Origin: Nothophaeocryptopus gaeumannii
Lineage: Eukaryota; Ascomycota; Dothideomycetes; Mycosphaerellales; Mycosphaerellaceae
Reading direction: 5' to 3'
NCBI GenBank assembly: GCA_031771865.1
Contig: JASISA010000025.1
Span: 1,488,001-1,552,000 of the forward strand
DNA length: 64,000 bases
A model generated the notes under the pieces. The model ran no database searches. It was not told where the DNA came from and worked only from the letters and a program-made list of their open reading frames with translations. The position numbers and the translations under genes are program-made. Shown here piece after piece: positions 19,848-31,225 of this stretch. Numbering within the stretch: position 1 is the first letter of the stretch; each line of letters begins with the position of its first letter.

Positions 19848-22014
19848 CTACTCCTGAAGAAAGTCCTTCCGCACGTTGATGAATGCGGCTGCGCCTCCAG
19901 TGCGGTTCGCTGTCTCATCCAGCATCGCTTCGGTCTGTGCGCAGAGCTTCTCTAATGCGGCAGATGATGGTTTGCCCAGCGATACTGTTTCAGCGTCAGT
20001 AAACGTTCGATATTCACCTGTCATGGACCATCTTACCAAGAATGGCCCCATTCACGTCCTCCGCAATCTGCACTCGCCCTTGAACATCAAACCAATGCGC
20101 CACGGGGCTGGCATGCAGATTATGTGTGTACGCGAAAGCCGCACCGATCTCCTTCAGTTGCGTCCGGATATGTGGCCGTTGATCAGACTTCCACTCTTGC
20201 GTCAGCTCTTGGCCATACTTGATCGCAGCATTCTCAACATCGCTCGCCTTCATATAAGCGATCTTCGGTGGAAGCTCTTGCGATGCGTCCATATCCACAT
20301 CATCATTCGCAGATGGGGCATCTAGGCTCTTCGACGCTTCTCGGTGGAGTTGATTGTCCAGCTCCATCTGTGTGTCTGTAGGTTCCTCTGCTTGGTCATC
20401 GCTATCAGCGTGGTCATTGCTGTCCAGTGACTCGACCGACTTCGTCACTGTTGTAGGTGACGTTGCACTTTGAAGTCCCGCAAGCCTGCGCATCATCTCA
20501 ATAAACTTTCGACATCGTAATCGAAAGTAGACATCCTTATTCCTCTCGTCATCAAACAGCCTCGGATAGAAAGAGCTGGTATACTTAATCGCCCTGTCAA
20601 TATCTCCGTCCAGTATACTCTTTCGTATCTTTTGTCGATTCAGGGCGTGCACATCATCCTCGTCAGTGCTCGGTTGGAAGGACGGATCTTGATCTGAGAG
20701 TGATTGCTGTCGTTCTCGAACATCCCTCCCGAACGCCCGTGCTGTCTCTACGTAGCCCTCGTGTGCCAAGTACTGTCCAATCAGATTGTGAATGAGCGCG
20801 CTTTCATCGTCGGGAGGATGTAGCTCGGCCATACTGGTTCTTTCGACCTCGGTCATGATAGTCTTTCGTTCTTCCTCAATCATCCGCTCAATGTCATAAA
20901 CGAATGGCGTCTTGCCGAAATTGATGCGCAGGTGCTCGCCAGGCTTCTTCATTCCAACAGACGGGTAGAGTCGCTCATGTCTGATATTGTTGAAGGCGTT
21001 GCCCTGATGAACCCCGTTCTTCGTGAAGAATGCATTACCCGTACGAAAGTTGATGCCACAACCGATTGTGTCTTGCGATGCGAAGCGAGGTCCGTATGCT
21101 TTCCCACTCGCAGTACAAGCGAACACATAGCCGTCGTCTCCGTGGTAAGCCCAAGACTCTCCTTCCCAGCCCGGAAGCCTATTCAGACTTGCTTTGTTGC
21201 TGGAGAACCCGATGCCTATCAGCCCATCCTTCCCTCTTGATAGTATCGTGACCTCGAAGTAGTATATTCCAACTTCTTTCGGCATGGGATAGTCGCTCCT
21301 GACAGATGCTGCCTCGTCCGACGTCTTAGTCACACCATTGAAGCGAACCTCTGTGCCGTCTGCCAATATCTCCAACCCACCCATCTTGTCTTCCTCGCTC
21401 CACCTGCTCGGTAGCGGATGTAGTCTCTCCTCATCTGCTGAAGGCGGCGGAACCCTCTCGATGACGTCCTGTATGGGCCCGCGGTGGATATGCGCCGAGT
21501 TCATCTTATGAAGGCTGGAAGTACTCGGGCTGTGTGATAGTGAAGGTTGCATCATATGCGGGTTGCGATTCGTCCTCTCTCGCATCTCAGCCATGTGCTC
21601 CTCATGCGCCTGCCGTAGTCTTTGAACGTATCGTGAAGATCGCAGGTAGGAAGGTGTGAAGAAGACTGGATAGTCATCGTGCTGTAGACAGGCTATTCCA
21701 TTATACCGCATAGCATCGTTGGCCCAGCTGTTCCCAGCTCCCGCAGGCCCATTACTTGCACGTGGTCTTCGTCCGCTCCCACTACCTGACTCTTGATCGT
21801 ATCCCCGTGACTCTGCCATTATCTGACTGCTACGCGAAGGATGAATCGAATGTTCTGCGGATGCTGAGTTGCCGGTATGGGATACGCCGTCGCGGGGAGG
21901 TTCTGCAAGTCGTCGTAGTCGTGGGTCTCTCGGCGACGCCCCGGCGGCCACTACTGTTGCGTATGAGAGGCGTCTGTTGCTAGGTGGGAAGGCCGGAGGA
22001 GGTGAGTTCGACAT
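19848..22014 (-). CDS. gid1: Gid1/RanBPM-type subunit of the GID (CTLH) ubiquitin ligase
   Basis: Minus-strand exons 22014-20037 and 19984-19848 (52-base intron, GTAAGA donor) encode 704 residues. Domains in order: disordered N-terminus with RRLSYATVV, SPRY (about 210-345; IYYFEVTILSRGKDGLIGIGF, YHGDDGYVF), LisH (about 400-430; LIHNLIGQYLAHEGYVETAR), CTLH (about 455-520; IRKSILDGDIDRAI, CRKFIEMM) and a C-terminal CRA region ending AAFINVRKDFLQE. This is the exact layout of yeast Vid30/Gid1 and animal RanBP9. The SPRY domain recruits substrate adaptors such as Gid4; the complex degrades gluconeogenic enzymes. The start used is the Met of MSNSPPPAFPPSNRR; codons further upstream contain no better ATG. 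The acidic insert between CTLH and CRA is probably disordered. Confidence 0.9.
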
Positions 22015-23006
22015 GCTAGGTGGAGGACAGCAGCGGCAGCAGGAGCGACAGCGGCGGAGGACGTCACGAAGGCTCCAGCAAACCGCACTCTCGCCTATCT
22101 CTGTCCACGCGCCGCTTCCTACTTCACACACCTGATGTCTAAAGAACAACTCGTCCGTCAAGCAAGCAGATTGCTGTACGAGTTGCAGTAACAAAGCGCT
22201 GCTTGATCACCGCCGCTCCGAACAGTGGGCCAGTATCCCAGTGGACGACATCGTTCAATATCAGATAGTAGTGTATCGTGTGTAGTGTAGAGTTGTCAAC
22301 AACTCATGCACATGTTCAAGCATCGAGGTGCTGCCAACCTTGGTGGTGGCAGTCGACAGCCGGTCCGCTCACTCCCCGCATGCTTGCGTGATCTGCATCA
22401 TGCAACACTCTCGGCGACGATAGGGAACCGCTCATTACGCTAGAAGAATTCGAGATAACGGCATCAGGTGAGACGAGGACGAATCGAGCCTTGAGGTACG
22501 AATGGGTAAGCACAGAGAAACTGCATACTACAGCTGTAGCTCGCCGAAAAGGGTTCTCAAGGTTAGAATGACGGAAGATAAGGCGATTCGGTGATGAAAT
22601 ATTGTAATTCTGAGGATGTCGCTCTGCTACTGTATGGCTCAGAGTCCTCCCAGAGATGATGAGCCTGACGTACTGTGTCATTGCAAAACGCCACATCATC
22701 GCTTTTCCTGTCCTGTATCCCAGAAAGCAGTCCCAAACGCCTCGCTGAAAGTGCTAGCAATACACAGATACCATTTGCCCAGCCCCAGTATCAATACATC
22801 GTCGTGCTCTCTTGCAAACACGGGTCAGATCGGTCCTGGTCAATATGCGCTCGAGGGCTCATCCCCCAACTCCGGTGCGAAGACGCCCGGAAGACATCTT
22901 GACATACGCAAAGAGCTTCCAATGGCCTCGAGCGTTGTTCGGGCTTGCGACTTGAAGTTGTCGCCAAGACCTGTTTCCAAATTGATCTTGGTCAATTTAC
23001 AACCCG
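22015..23006. other. Intergenic region, no gene seen
   Basis: Contains the gid1 promoter and the ies4 3' region. Short frames near 22320-22700 (minus) and 22620-23015 (plus) have no recognisable content. Confidence 0.55.
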
Positions 23007-23868
23007 TCAAGCAGTGATAGCCGGCGCTGGCGAGCTCTGCATTCCGGTCATGACGGTATCATCGCCGCCCATGTGGCTGTGGCTACGCTCGCTCTGGACT
23101 GCGCTACTGTCCTGAACGGGCTTCACTTCGCTCGAACTGCCGCTGTCACTCTTGACGTCGCCTGGAAAGCCTTGATCACGTGGAGGTGCTTTCCAAGTCG
23201 GCATGTTCCAGACGGTACCGGTGAATGACTTGAGCGAGAGGGTCTTCTTGCTCCATCTGCGGCATGGCTTGCCAGTGCGGTCAAGTGCACGAAGTCCAGC
23301 ATTGATGGCGCCGGTATTGGCCTTTGGGCCTAGCTTGTGTGCTGGGATGGGCTTTGGCTGTCCATTCGGTTCTTCTGCTGAGCGGTCGATGGTGCCATCG
23401 GGCCTGCATTGCGTGTTAGCATGATAGTCATGTACATATACATGTGCTGGCTAGAGGTGGGCCAGGTGCACAACTTCTAGCAAGAGGATATACTGACAAT
23501 CTTGGCTTCTTCTTTGGGCCCGGCCTCCCTCTCTCTTTCGGTGGCGCATTTGGATCGATGGACGGCGGTGCGCGCTTGCGTCCTGTGACCGTCGCGCCTC
23601 CTCGCTTCTTTCTGCCGTCTACTTTGGGTGGTGCTAATGAGTTCGGGTCGACGGCATCAGTCCCATTCGCAGGCACCGGCGTGGCATTTGACTCTGATGA
23701 TTTTTCGTTGAGCTCGGGTGGTTGTACTGATGGCGATGGCTCGTTCTTGATAGAACCCGCGGGCGGCTGCTGGTTGGGCGTGGAGTCTGATGGGAAGTCG
23801 GCGAGTCGGTCTTTCGAGATGTTGAGGACGATGAGGCTCGATTTCTTGCCGGCTTTGCCCGTCGACAT
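23007..23868 (-). CDS. ies4: INO80 chromatin-remodelling complex subunit Ies4 (DUF1711)
   Basis: Minus-strand exons 23868-23498 and 23403-23007 (94-base intron, GTCAGT donor, AATGCAG acceptor) encode 255 residues. The N-terminus (KKSSLIVLNISKDRLADFPS) matches the short conserved start of Ies4, then a Ser/Pro-rich linker, a basic stretch with RGRPGPKKKPRL, and the conserved C-terminal block LGPKANTGAINAGLRALDRT followed by PCRRWSKKTLSLKSF and WNMPTW. Splicing falls just before PDGTIDRS and restores the block. Ies4 is a fungal-specific INO80 subunit; in yeast it is a Mec1/Tel1 target in the damage checkpoint. The R-G-R-P core could act as an AT-hook. Confidence 0.8.
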
Positions 23869-24550
23869 GATGGTATGCCAATAGGTATAGCGGAAGGGTA
23901 GAGGTTGTTGGTAAGGAAGGTCACAGCCCTACTTCTCGTAGGAAGTTTGTAGATTGCGACCGATCACCCTTGGCTTTGGTACGGCGTGGGCGGGACTGCC
24001 GCTTGTATTCTATGTGGAATGGCGTGTCGCTTTGTTCACTCCTACTTGCGTGCGTGCGTGCGGTTGTGTCGGATGCATACAGACGCTGGTGTGGGTGGTA
24101 GATGGCGATGAGGAACAGAGTGAGAGTGTGCAAAGGAATCGTTGGTGTTTGCGGGTTTCAGCCATGGCAATCTGGCATGGCTTATTATTGGAGTCGCCAT
24201 GTTCAAAAGCCTTTCACCCTTGGTCCTCTTCTCACTGAGCGTTGGAGCTTGGAAGCTACTACGGCTACGGCTACATCCGCTGTGCAGGTGCGTCTTCTTT
24301 TCTTAGCGAATCACGGTCGAATCGTTGTGCATAGCTATCAACGGTACGCCGGAGTATGCATTCTATCACCAGACAATTCACCGATGGTTCTACATCCTGA
24401 CATGACACGCGCCACTACCTGCCCGACCTCCATTCATCACACCATTCACCCATCTCTGCCTGCTTCTTCCGCCACCCGGCCACACGAGGCATTCGTAATT
24501 GGAATCTAATGCTCCTAACCAGACGGCCGGTCCTGGGAACATTCGTGCAA
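23869..24550. other. Divergent intergenic region, no gene seen
   Basis: Between ies4 (minus) and the F-box gene (plus). Includes a G/T-rich stretch (24035-24170) and a C/A-rich leader before 24550. No supported gene. Confidence 0.55.
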
Positions 24551-26507
24551 ATGCCTGCTTCGACGCCTGACAACATGGAGAAGCTACCAGACGAAGTCGT
24601 CCTCCACATATTATCGTGTATGCCAACATGTCGCTCGCTCACTCTAAAAGTACGCCATCCTCGGCTGACCCTGCTCAGACTTGAGCATCACCGATCTCGT
24701 ACATCTACAAATCGTCTCATCACGCTATCTGACTCTTGCCCGCGACAATACTCTGTGGAAGCTTGAGTGTTTCAATCACTCCAAGGCCGAAGCTCTCCGC
24801 CGCCGCCGACATCTTCTCAGTGTGCAGGATCCTCGCTTGGCAGAACTGCGCAATGCTGTCGCAGCGCTTCCTGGTGGCGATTTAACGGCATCCGACGTGG
24901 CACAGCTCACCGGACGGGGACAGGCTCGAGCTTCGAATGATCCAGCCGCTGAAGCGCGACTGCAACGCACACGTGCGTTTGTAAATTGGGAGCCGAACTA
25001 TCCGGGTGAAACGATCGACTACTACCAAGACTTCATCCAACGCCATGCTGCTATTAATGTCGGCTGGCTCGATCTACCAAAGACCCAAACCACCGACAAA
25101 GATGGTTTCCGAGAAGCTACGGGTGTTGGATTACTTTCCGACCATCAGGAGCCGACGCTTGAGCACGGTGTAGCGCCACTTGATGATGGTAGCATATGCA
25201 TCTGGGACCTCTCAGCGAGGACAACTACCAGGAACAGTGGTAGGGCCAGGCTCGTTGCTCACAGTAGGCCTGGATTGCTTACTGGACTTGCACCGGACGC
25301 CATAGCAGAGAGTCACACGACCATGACGGAGACTGGAGCAGTCGAGTGTGTCTCGGTTGACAATTCTGCAAAGAAGGCTTACTTCGCCGTGCAGAGCCAG
25401 CTACATGAAGTCGACCTCAACACATTGCAGATAGCTTCGACCCGGCAATACCCATTTCCAATCACTGCACTCTCTGAGGCCAAGGATCGAACACCTTTAA
25501 CTGTCGGAACCAACATGACTGTTCATCTGTATGATCCAAGAGATCAAGCTTTTGCAACCACGGATGGCTCTACTGGTGGCGAGCTCATTGGAGGGTCTGT
25601 GTACTCTCATGCTACGTTAGCTCAGCCAGGTCCGTTGTCAATCTTACACCAAGGTGGTGTTGACAGCGCAGACAGCTCTATATGGGTTGCGGGCCGCTTC
25701 ACTTCACTCCTGAACTATGATCGACGCTTCTTTCCTCGACTCCGCGGGACGATCTTCAGCGGTGCAAGATTCGCGTGTCTCTCGACTCTGCCGCATCCCT
25801 TGGTGCCTAGAAGTCTTGACTTGGTGTGGAACCCTGCAGCTTCTATGGCTGACTTGATTGATATCAAAGCCAAGCGAGGCATAACAATCATGGCTGCAGC
25901 AGAGTACAAAGGCAAAGGCTCGTTGGAGTTCTATGGCCGGCCGCATTTGCAGCCTTACATGAACCGGCAAACAGCGTCGGCATCAAAGCTACTTTCCGTG
26001 GCACCGCATGGTGGTAGTGTGGTCTTCAGTGATGGAGACGGTCACTTGAAGTGGATGGAGCGGGACGGGTTCACGTATGTTCGCACTTTCAACATCAATG
26101 ACACACTGCCCGGTGAAGACTCAGCTCCCCAAGATGCCTCAGCGTCTGGCGTCTTCTCTTCAACAGCCTCGGAGATGCCTGGTCAAGGCGACATCGTACA
26201 AAAGATTATTCCCACAGGTCGCAGATTCGCGGATGCAGCTCTGGGCTCTGGAAGGCTAGATGTCAATCAGAATCGTCTACTCCTCTGGACCGGTGATGGG
26301 AGACTTGGCGTTCTCGGCATGGGACACAGCAACCCACTCGGCGATGATGAGTGGCACGACGCTGTTGAAGAACAAGCCCTCAGCGCTGAGCAGCGCGCTA
26401 GAGAGGACGCCGAACGACAGTACGGTATGGCAATGCGTAGAGCTCTCGAGCGGAATGCAGATGAAGTAAGGTTTGTGAGAGGCCTTGGAATGGGATATGC
26501 AAGATAG
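24551..26507 (+). CDS. F-box protein with WD40-like repeat region
   Basis: Exons 24551-24617 and 24679-26507 encode 631 residues. The intron (61 bases, GTATGC donor, GGCTGAC branch, CTCAG acceptor) joins LPDEVVLHILSY to LSITDLVHLQIVSSRYLTLA, giving a complete F-box; the unspliced reading destroys it, which fixes the splice. After the F-box comes a helical, Arg-rich linker and a region of about 400 residues with WD-repeat-like blocks (GSICIWDLSA, VHLYDPRDQ, SSIWVAGRFTSLLNYDRR). It should bind Skp1 and present a substrate to an SCF ubiquitin ligase; the substrate is unknown. ATGs at 24509 and 24575 are also in frame; 24575 has the better context and would place the F-box nearly at the N-terminus. 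Confidence 0.85.
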
Positions 26508-26627
26508 TCAGGGTTGAGCACTTGTGTTGCAAACATTGACCTGCCTAGACACCGTTCACACAGTACGAATGTCGACTCTCTTGATACGCCATGATTGAAG
26601 AGACAAGCTTCCCTCCTGCCGCATGCC

Positions 26628-27191
26628 TCAAATCCCGAATTCGCCTGATCCGCGCCTCTTCCCACAAGTCGCACACCATCTCCTTATCTCCACCACGGGA
26701 GTATGATTCCGCTGATGTCTCTGCATCGCATCCCGCCTCTTCGCTCGCGCCACATTCAGATCTTCGTTTCGCCGTCCAATGGGACAAGGACAATGTTGAT
26801 CCTGCTGAGAGCTCCAATTTGAATAGCCGTTCGCGTAAACGCCCCTGCCATCACGTATGGACTTGGGGAGTTCTTGGTAGGGCAAGGGAGGCGGGAAGAC
26901 CAGATTTTGCTTGGTTGAAGCTTTCCTCCGACGTCTTACGGGTCCCTCTCTGGCGACAGACTGTGTTTCCACCGGCTTGATGGCCTTTGCCGGTTGCTTT
27001 TCGAGCTCCTTTCCTGTCAGTCGTGAAGCGAAGCGGACCTGTTTCACAAGAACCCGCTTGTTGTCTAGCATTGAGTCGATCATCGAGCTGAGCTGGTTTG
27101 GCTTGACGTCCGTGGTCTTGTTGGAGCCTAAAGCGGAATCGATGTCTTTGAGTGGATTCTTGTTGCTCTTGTTTTTCTTATGCTTCTCCAT
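26628..27191 (-). CDS. Small basic protein of unknown function
   Basis: Single minus-strand frame of 187 residues from the ATG at 27191. It opens with a very Lys/Asn-rich stretch (MEKHKKNKSNKNPLKDIDS), continues with LVKQVRFASRLTGKEL and RRRRKAST, and ends with a CATCGKRR motif. The composition suggests a nuclear or RNA-associated protein. I recognise no family; the C-terminal third may contain an unplaced intron. It runs antisense and tail-to-tail with the F-box gene. Confidence 0.5.
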   Translation of the reverse strand: MEKHKKNKSNKNPLKDIDSALGSNKTTDVKPNQLSSMIDSMLDNKRVLVKQVRFASRLTGKELEKQPAKAIKPVETQSVAREGPVRRRRKASTKQNLVFPPPLPYQELPKSIRDGRGVYANGYSNWSSQQDQHCPCPIGRRNEDLNVARAKRRDAMQRHQRNHTPVVEIRRWCATCGKRRGSGEFGI

Positions 27192-27631
27192 ATTTGATCT
27201 GCGCCGATGTTCTGGTGAGAAAATAAGGGAAAAATATCGTGAGGTCAAGTGTTAAAGGCAATGCGCTGGTGGGTGGACAACCAGAGCTATGTGCTTACTG
27301 ACTCAGTAGCATGAACAGGTGGGACGCTGATAGTGCGTTGTCCTCAGGCACCGCCCAACCTGGTGCATTTGGGACAGGGTCTGCCTTCGTTCGAATATGC
27401 ATTTCCTTGAATCTGATTTCATGGACGGTAGAGAGGACGAGCAAAATCTTTGAGCACTGCTGGAAAGGATTGTTCATGATAGCATTTGCATTCACTCCCT
27501 TCGCACGCCAACGCGCACACAGACCACCAGCTACCACTTCCACCCGGGTCGCTTGGCCTGAATATTCTTCCAACTCTAGTCGGCGAAAATTCTCTCAACG
27601 GCGCTTCTGATTCAATACACACCGAACCACG
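27192..27631. other. Intergenic region, no gene seen
   Basis: Promoter region between a minus-strand and a plus-strand gene. No supported coding sequence. Confidence 0.55.
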
Positions 27632-28119
27632 ATGCCATCGAAGCGGAACATCCAAGAGCCACTGGACTTTAGTTCGAAGATGCGCAAAACTGAAAAGAAA
27701 TCAATCGCGCCTCAGCCTTCATCAGCACTTCTCAGTCTGCCACCTGAGCTAAGGAACAAAATCTACGAATACGCTATGGTGGAAAGTCTCGCAGTCGCAG
27801 TCAACCCAGGCCTACGCCCATCAGCTCTTCTGTCGGCTTGTCGCCAGACCCGATGGGAAACAAGATGCATCTGGCTCGGACAGAACAAATTCAATATCAC
27901 TGTACGAGATTGCGATGCTTCTGTTTTGAAGAAATTGTCTTTGCAAATAGCCATGTGGGTGTGGAGGGAAGATGTCGCCGGAAGAATTTGATGCTATGGT
28001 GCAAGGATGTATATGAGGGTGGACTTGAGTATGTCGATTGTTATTCGATCTGCTGTGGCTTCGAAGAAATCGTCTACGCAGTGAGACTATTCCGCAAAGA
28101 AGGCGTACATACTCGCTAG
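27632..28119 (+). pseudogene. 2EXR-like protein gene, frameshifted
   Basis: ATG at 27632 opens a short fungal protein with the family core: LLSLPPELRNKIYEYAMV, SALLSACRQTRWETRCIW and KFNITVRDCDASVLKKL. It then hits a stop at 27991. The matching C-terminal block continues in the -1 frame as KNLMLWCKDVYEGG and ends at 28119, comparable with NLMAWCKLCHEHN in the member at 59884-60534. A one-base deletion (or two-base insertion) between about 27945 and 27980 explains this; the gap is too short for an intron. The sequence after NLMLWCK is poorly conserved and lacks the usual final helix, so the gene is probably decaying. The family function is unknown. Confidence 0.65.
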
Positions 28120-28167
28120 AGATGTGAGGGGCATTGCTGGGGCGGGCAGATTACATCCATCTACTGC

Positions 28168-28620
28168 TCATTTTATTGTGGGAGGTTGGAGTTCTGATGA
28201 GGGGGATGAGAACCAGTGTGGAGAAGTTAGGTCTGTTACGATCTCGACGACTTTTTGTTGCATACGGTTTGCGGGGAGATGGTAAGTTGATACATCGCCC
28301 CCCAGGGGTTTAGCTCCAGCTAACATACCGGCATGCTTCCCAAAACAATTGTTGGTGATGGGAGTAAGGTCGACATTGTCCTTGGCCCAATGGCGGTTGA
28401 CCTGCGGATTCAAGGAGGCGTGGCCGCCGCATTTCAGTCTACTTCTCCCGTCAGAAATAGGCTCGAACTTGTATGTCGGTGTATCGAGAGATCAGGTTGG
28501 GGGCCTCGGGGCACGTTTGGCAATGAAGGATTGTAGACTTCCCAATCCGAGACCGAAAGTCAATATGAATTCATCCCCTCCGTGTTGGATACTCTTACGT
28601 CCACAAACACAAATGAGGGT
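28168..28620 (-). pseudogene. Asparaginase II-like gene remnant
   Basis: On the minus strand, 28491-28168 reads LKCGGHASLNPQVNRHW, then PITNNCFGKHAGMLAGAKPL and YHLPANRMQQKVVEIV. This matches the central part of the asparaginase II family (hydrolysis of L-asparagine), whose hallmark is NNCSGKHAGM; here Ser is replaced by Phe. An in-frame TGA at 28492-28494 interrupts the frame, and sequence upstream (LICVCGRKSIQHGGDE, about 28620-28570) may be the eroded CASHSGE..H block. The C-terminal half is missing, ending beside the broken 2EXR-like gene. No splice restores it. Confidence 0.65.
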
Positions 28621-29013
28621 GCAGGGCAACGAAAGACAGGTATGCGACAAAAGTCACTGCCGGCGTCTTGCTCGGAGCGATACTCTAGAATATCTGGAAG
28701 CCTCGCAAACAATTGGGAGACTACAATTGCTTATGTGTCTTGCCACAGATGTGATTGTGATGAAGGAAGTGAAGTTGTCTCTGTGCTTGCCGTGAGTGTC
28801 ATTGAGTTTGACCAAGTGGAGATTCATGCGGCTCCGCCCACAGAGCTTAAGTTTTGGACAAGGATCTTAGGCGCCGTTTATTGGCTGCTGCACCACTGTG
28901 CACCGTCTCGCAATTAAACGTCGCGACCTCCTCCTGTGTCGACGACTCGACCATCACGTCGACATCAACATCGCACCAATATCGCTACACGACGCCGGGC
29001 GACGACAGCAGAT
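28621..29013. other. Intergenic region, possible eroded N-terminal asparaginase sequence
   Basis: Minus-strand frames here are short and shifted; a piece reading AIVVSQLFARLP near 28710 may derive from the missing asparaginase N-terminus. From about 28900 the sequence is rax1 5' region. Confidence 0.4.
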
Positions 29014-30342
29014 ATGGCGGCGCGTTCGCCGACCCCAGATGCTGCTGCACGAGAAAGACTACCCAACCTCTTCGAGGTGCTGTCGAGGAGGACGCTGGCG
29101 CCGGTGTGTTGACGCCCACACATTGGACAACCTTTTTCCGACCGAAGTACTGACATCTTGCCTCAGGTCGACCTGTTTTCTTTCTATATCTATATGCGCG
29201 ATGTGCAGAGGAGCGTGGACTACTTGGACTTTTGGTGAGTCAAATAACAGGCGCGAGCGACGGGCGGGCGGGCAGCAGCGAGCAATCAGTTAGAGGGCGC
29301 ACGCTCATCCGATACTTACCTCTAGGCTCGATGTCTCCCAGCACATGTCTCTCTGCAGACACTACGTACGCGAACTCCGGAGATCTGTCCTTGTGTCGAC
29401 TCCCGATCTCGATAAGTCCGGTTCGAAGCGATCGTCGGCTGTCTTAGACAACTACAACTCGGAGCGAAATTCCTCAGACCAGCCCGGACCCAGCGGCACA
29501 TATCGCGACAAATCCAAGGACCGACAGACACCCGACCAGCGACTTTCGGCGTTCCTCCGAAACGACAATGGCAGCAACCACAGTCCTCAGAACAGCCAAG
29601 GGAGCCAAGAGGGCATGGAGCAACCGCGACCGAGCTTCATGACGGGGCAAGACGGGTCTCCCACATCGAATGTCAACAGCAACAACAGTCCTCAGCACAC
29701 CGTGGCAAGAGCAGATATTCGGGCATCAGCGGAGAAGATTCTGTACACTTTCCTGCTGCCAGGCGCCGAGCGCGAGATTATTCTTCCGGCAGGCATCCTC
29801 AACGAAATCACGCACGCCATTGAGCGGGAGGGGAGAGACGACCCGGAGGTGTTTGACGCGGCTAAGGACTACGTGTTGCAAGCTATGGAGCGTGATGCAT
29901 TCCCTGGCTTTCTCAGAGCAAAGGCGCTGGGCAACATAGTGCAGCCTTCACTGATGCTGCGACTCATCATCGGACTGGTCGCCATTTTCGGCGCCTTCTG
30001 GACAGCTTTCGTTCTAATTTTCCTGAACAAGAACCGCGCGACAAGATGCTGGCTGCTGCTCCCATTCACGGTCGGCATCTACCTTCTCGCGACACACCAG
30101 TACATGCTGGACCCCATACTCGCTTTGGTCGGACTTAGCGAGTACACATTCATGAGCTTTGTAAAGATCAAGGAGCCGTTCGTGAGGTAAGGGCAGTCCA
30201 TTCCACTGGACCAGCAGAACAGTCGCTGACTCTGAACAGAAAACTTCTAAACCAGCGCGCCTTGATGTGTCTTATGTGGATAATAATCATCGATGCAGCG
30301 CTGCTATGCTTGTTCATTTTTGTACCTGGGAAGCGACTGTGA
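29014..30342 (+). CDS. rax1: Rax1-like RGS-domain membrane protein
   Basis: Four exons (29014-29103, 29167-29234, 29326-30186, 30240-30342) encode 373 residues; introns are 63, 91 and 53 bases. The N-terminus reads LPNLFEVLSRRTLAPVDLFS, FYIYMRDVQRSVDYLDFW and VSQHMSLCRHYVREL, the first part of a divergent RGS domain. A Ser/Asn-rich linker separates it from the second RGS part (about 160-230, including VFDAAKDYVLQAMERDAFPG). Three hydrophobic segments follow (LIIGLVAIFGAFWTAFVLIF, a second near LLLPFTVGIYLLA, and WIIIIDAALLCLFIFV in the last exon). This is the layout of yeast Rax1, which with Rax2 marks the cell cortex for bipolar budding; in filamentous fungi relatives affect growth and conidiation. 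Confidence 0.85.
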
Positions 30343-31225
30343 TCGCTAGTAAAGACCAGCCGCGGGCGTTGATGGGCGTTTCAATGCAAGATGGGAAGAA
30401 ACAAAGACGAGAGATACGGCCGACAGAACCACAACGCAGGCCTGTTTGGTCTCTCGCAGGCGCAAGCGTGGATTGCGGGACCGGATACACTTGAGCTCTC
30501 CCATGTGCTTGTGGTGGACACTTTGCGGTGGCTTTAATTAGCAGTAATGTCTTGATGGCATGGATATACCCCCGAGAAGAAACTTTTATTATGTTTGATA
30601 CACTGACAGCTTTCGTTCGCTCTCTTTCAGCTATCATGCCGAGTTTCTGGCGAGGTGTCGTTGAACCGTCCCTTGCGACATCAACCACTTCTATTTCGCT
30701 TTCTTGATGCAGGGCTGTATAGTGCGTGCATGACTCTATCTCCACTTTGCTCCCACCCTAAAAAGTGCCGTCTTTCCCAACCACCCGGATATCGGACGTG
30801 TCAGAAGGTATGCACCTGTTCGTGCACTGTTCGCATCAAGGATGCCACTGTTCGGGCAGAAACGCAGCTCCTTGCGTAGTGAATGCAGAGTGTAATGAAG
30901 TGCAGCTTTGAGGGCATTGCTGAAGGTAGGGGGAGGACTGAAGATGATATTCATTAGGCTGGAGTAAAGCACAGCAAAGAGTTTTCATGTTGGAACGAGA
31001 GATGATGGACGCTGAAAAGAAGAGCTGATAGAGGGACGAGTTGAAAATGGAAAATGCTTTTTGAGTTCGTTTCGATTTCGAAAAGTTCTAGCAAGAATTA
31101 CGTACACATTCAAACGTTCATCCCTCTCTCATCTTCCCAGTCATCCTCTCATCTCATTCCTGGCAACATCGACCTCATTAATTATTACACGATGCATCGC
31201 TCGTACTAAGCGTTAAGAATGCTTT
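30343..31225. other. Convergent 3' region, no gene seen
   Basis: Holds the 3' untranslated regions of rax1 and abaA. Short frames here carry no recognisable motif. Confidence 0.55.

Noticed and set aside
24641..24678. A 29-base intron (GTACGC..CTCAG) in the F-box gene
   Set aside because: Too short and out of frame; the 61-base intron starting at GTATGC, 24618, restores a full F-box instead.
27940..27980. An intron in the 2EXR-like gene at 27632
   Set aside because: Any GT..AG pair in the gap gives a segment of about 30 bases or less, too short for introns in this window.
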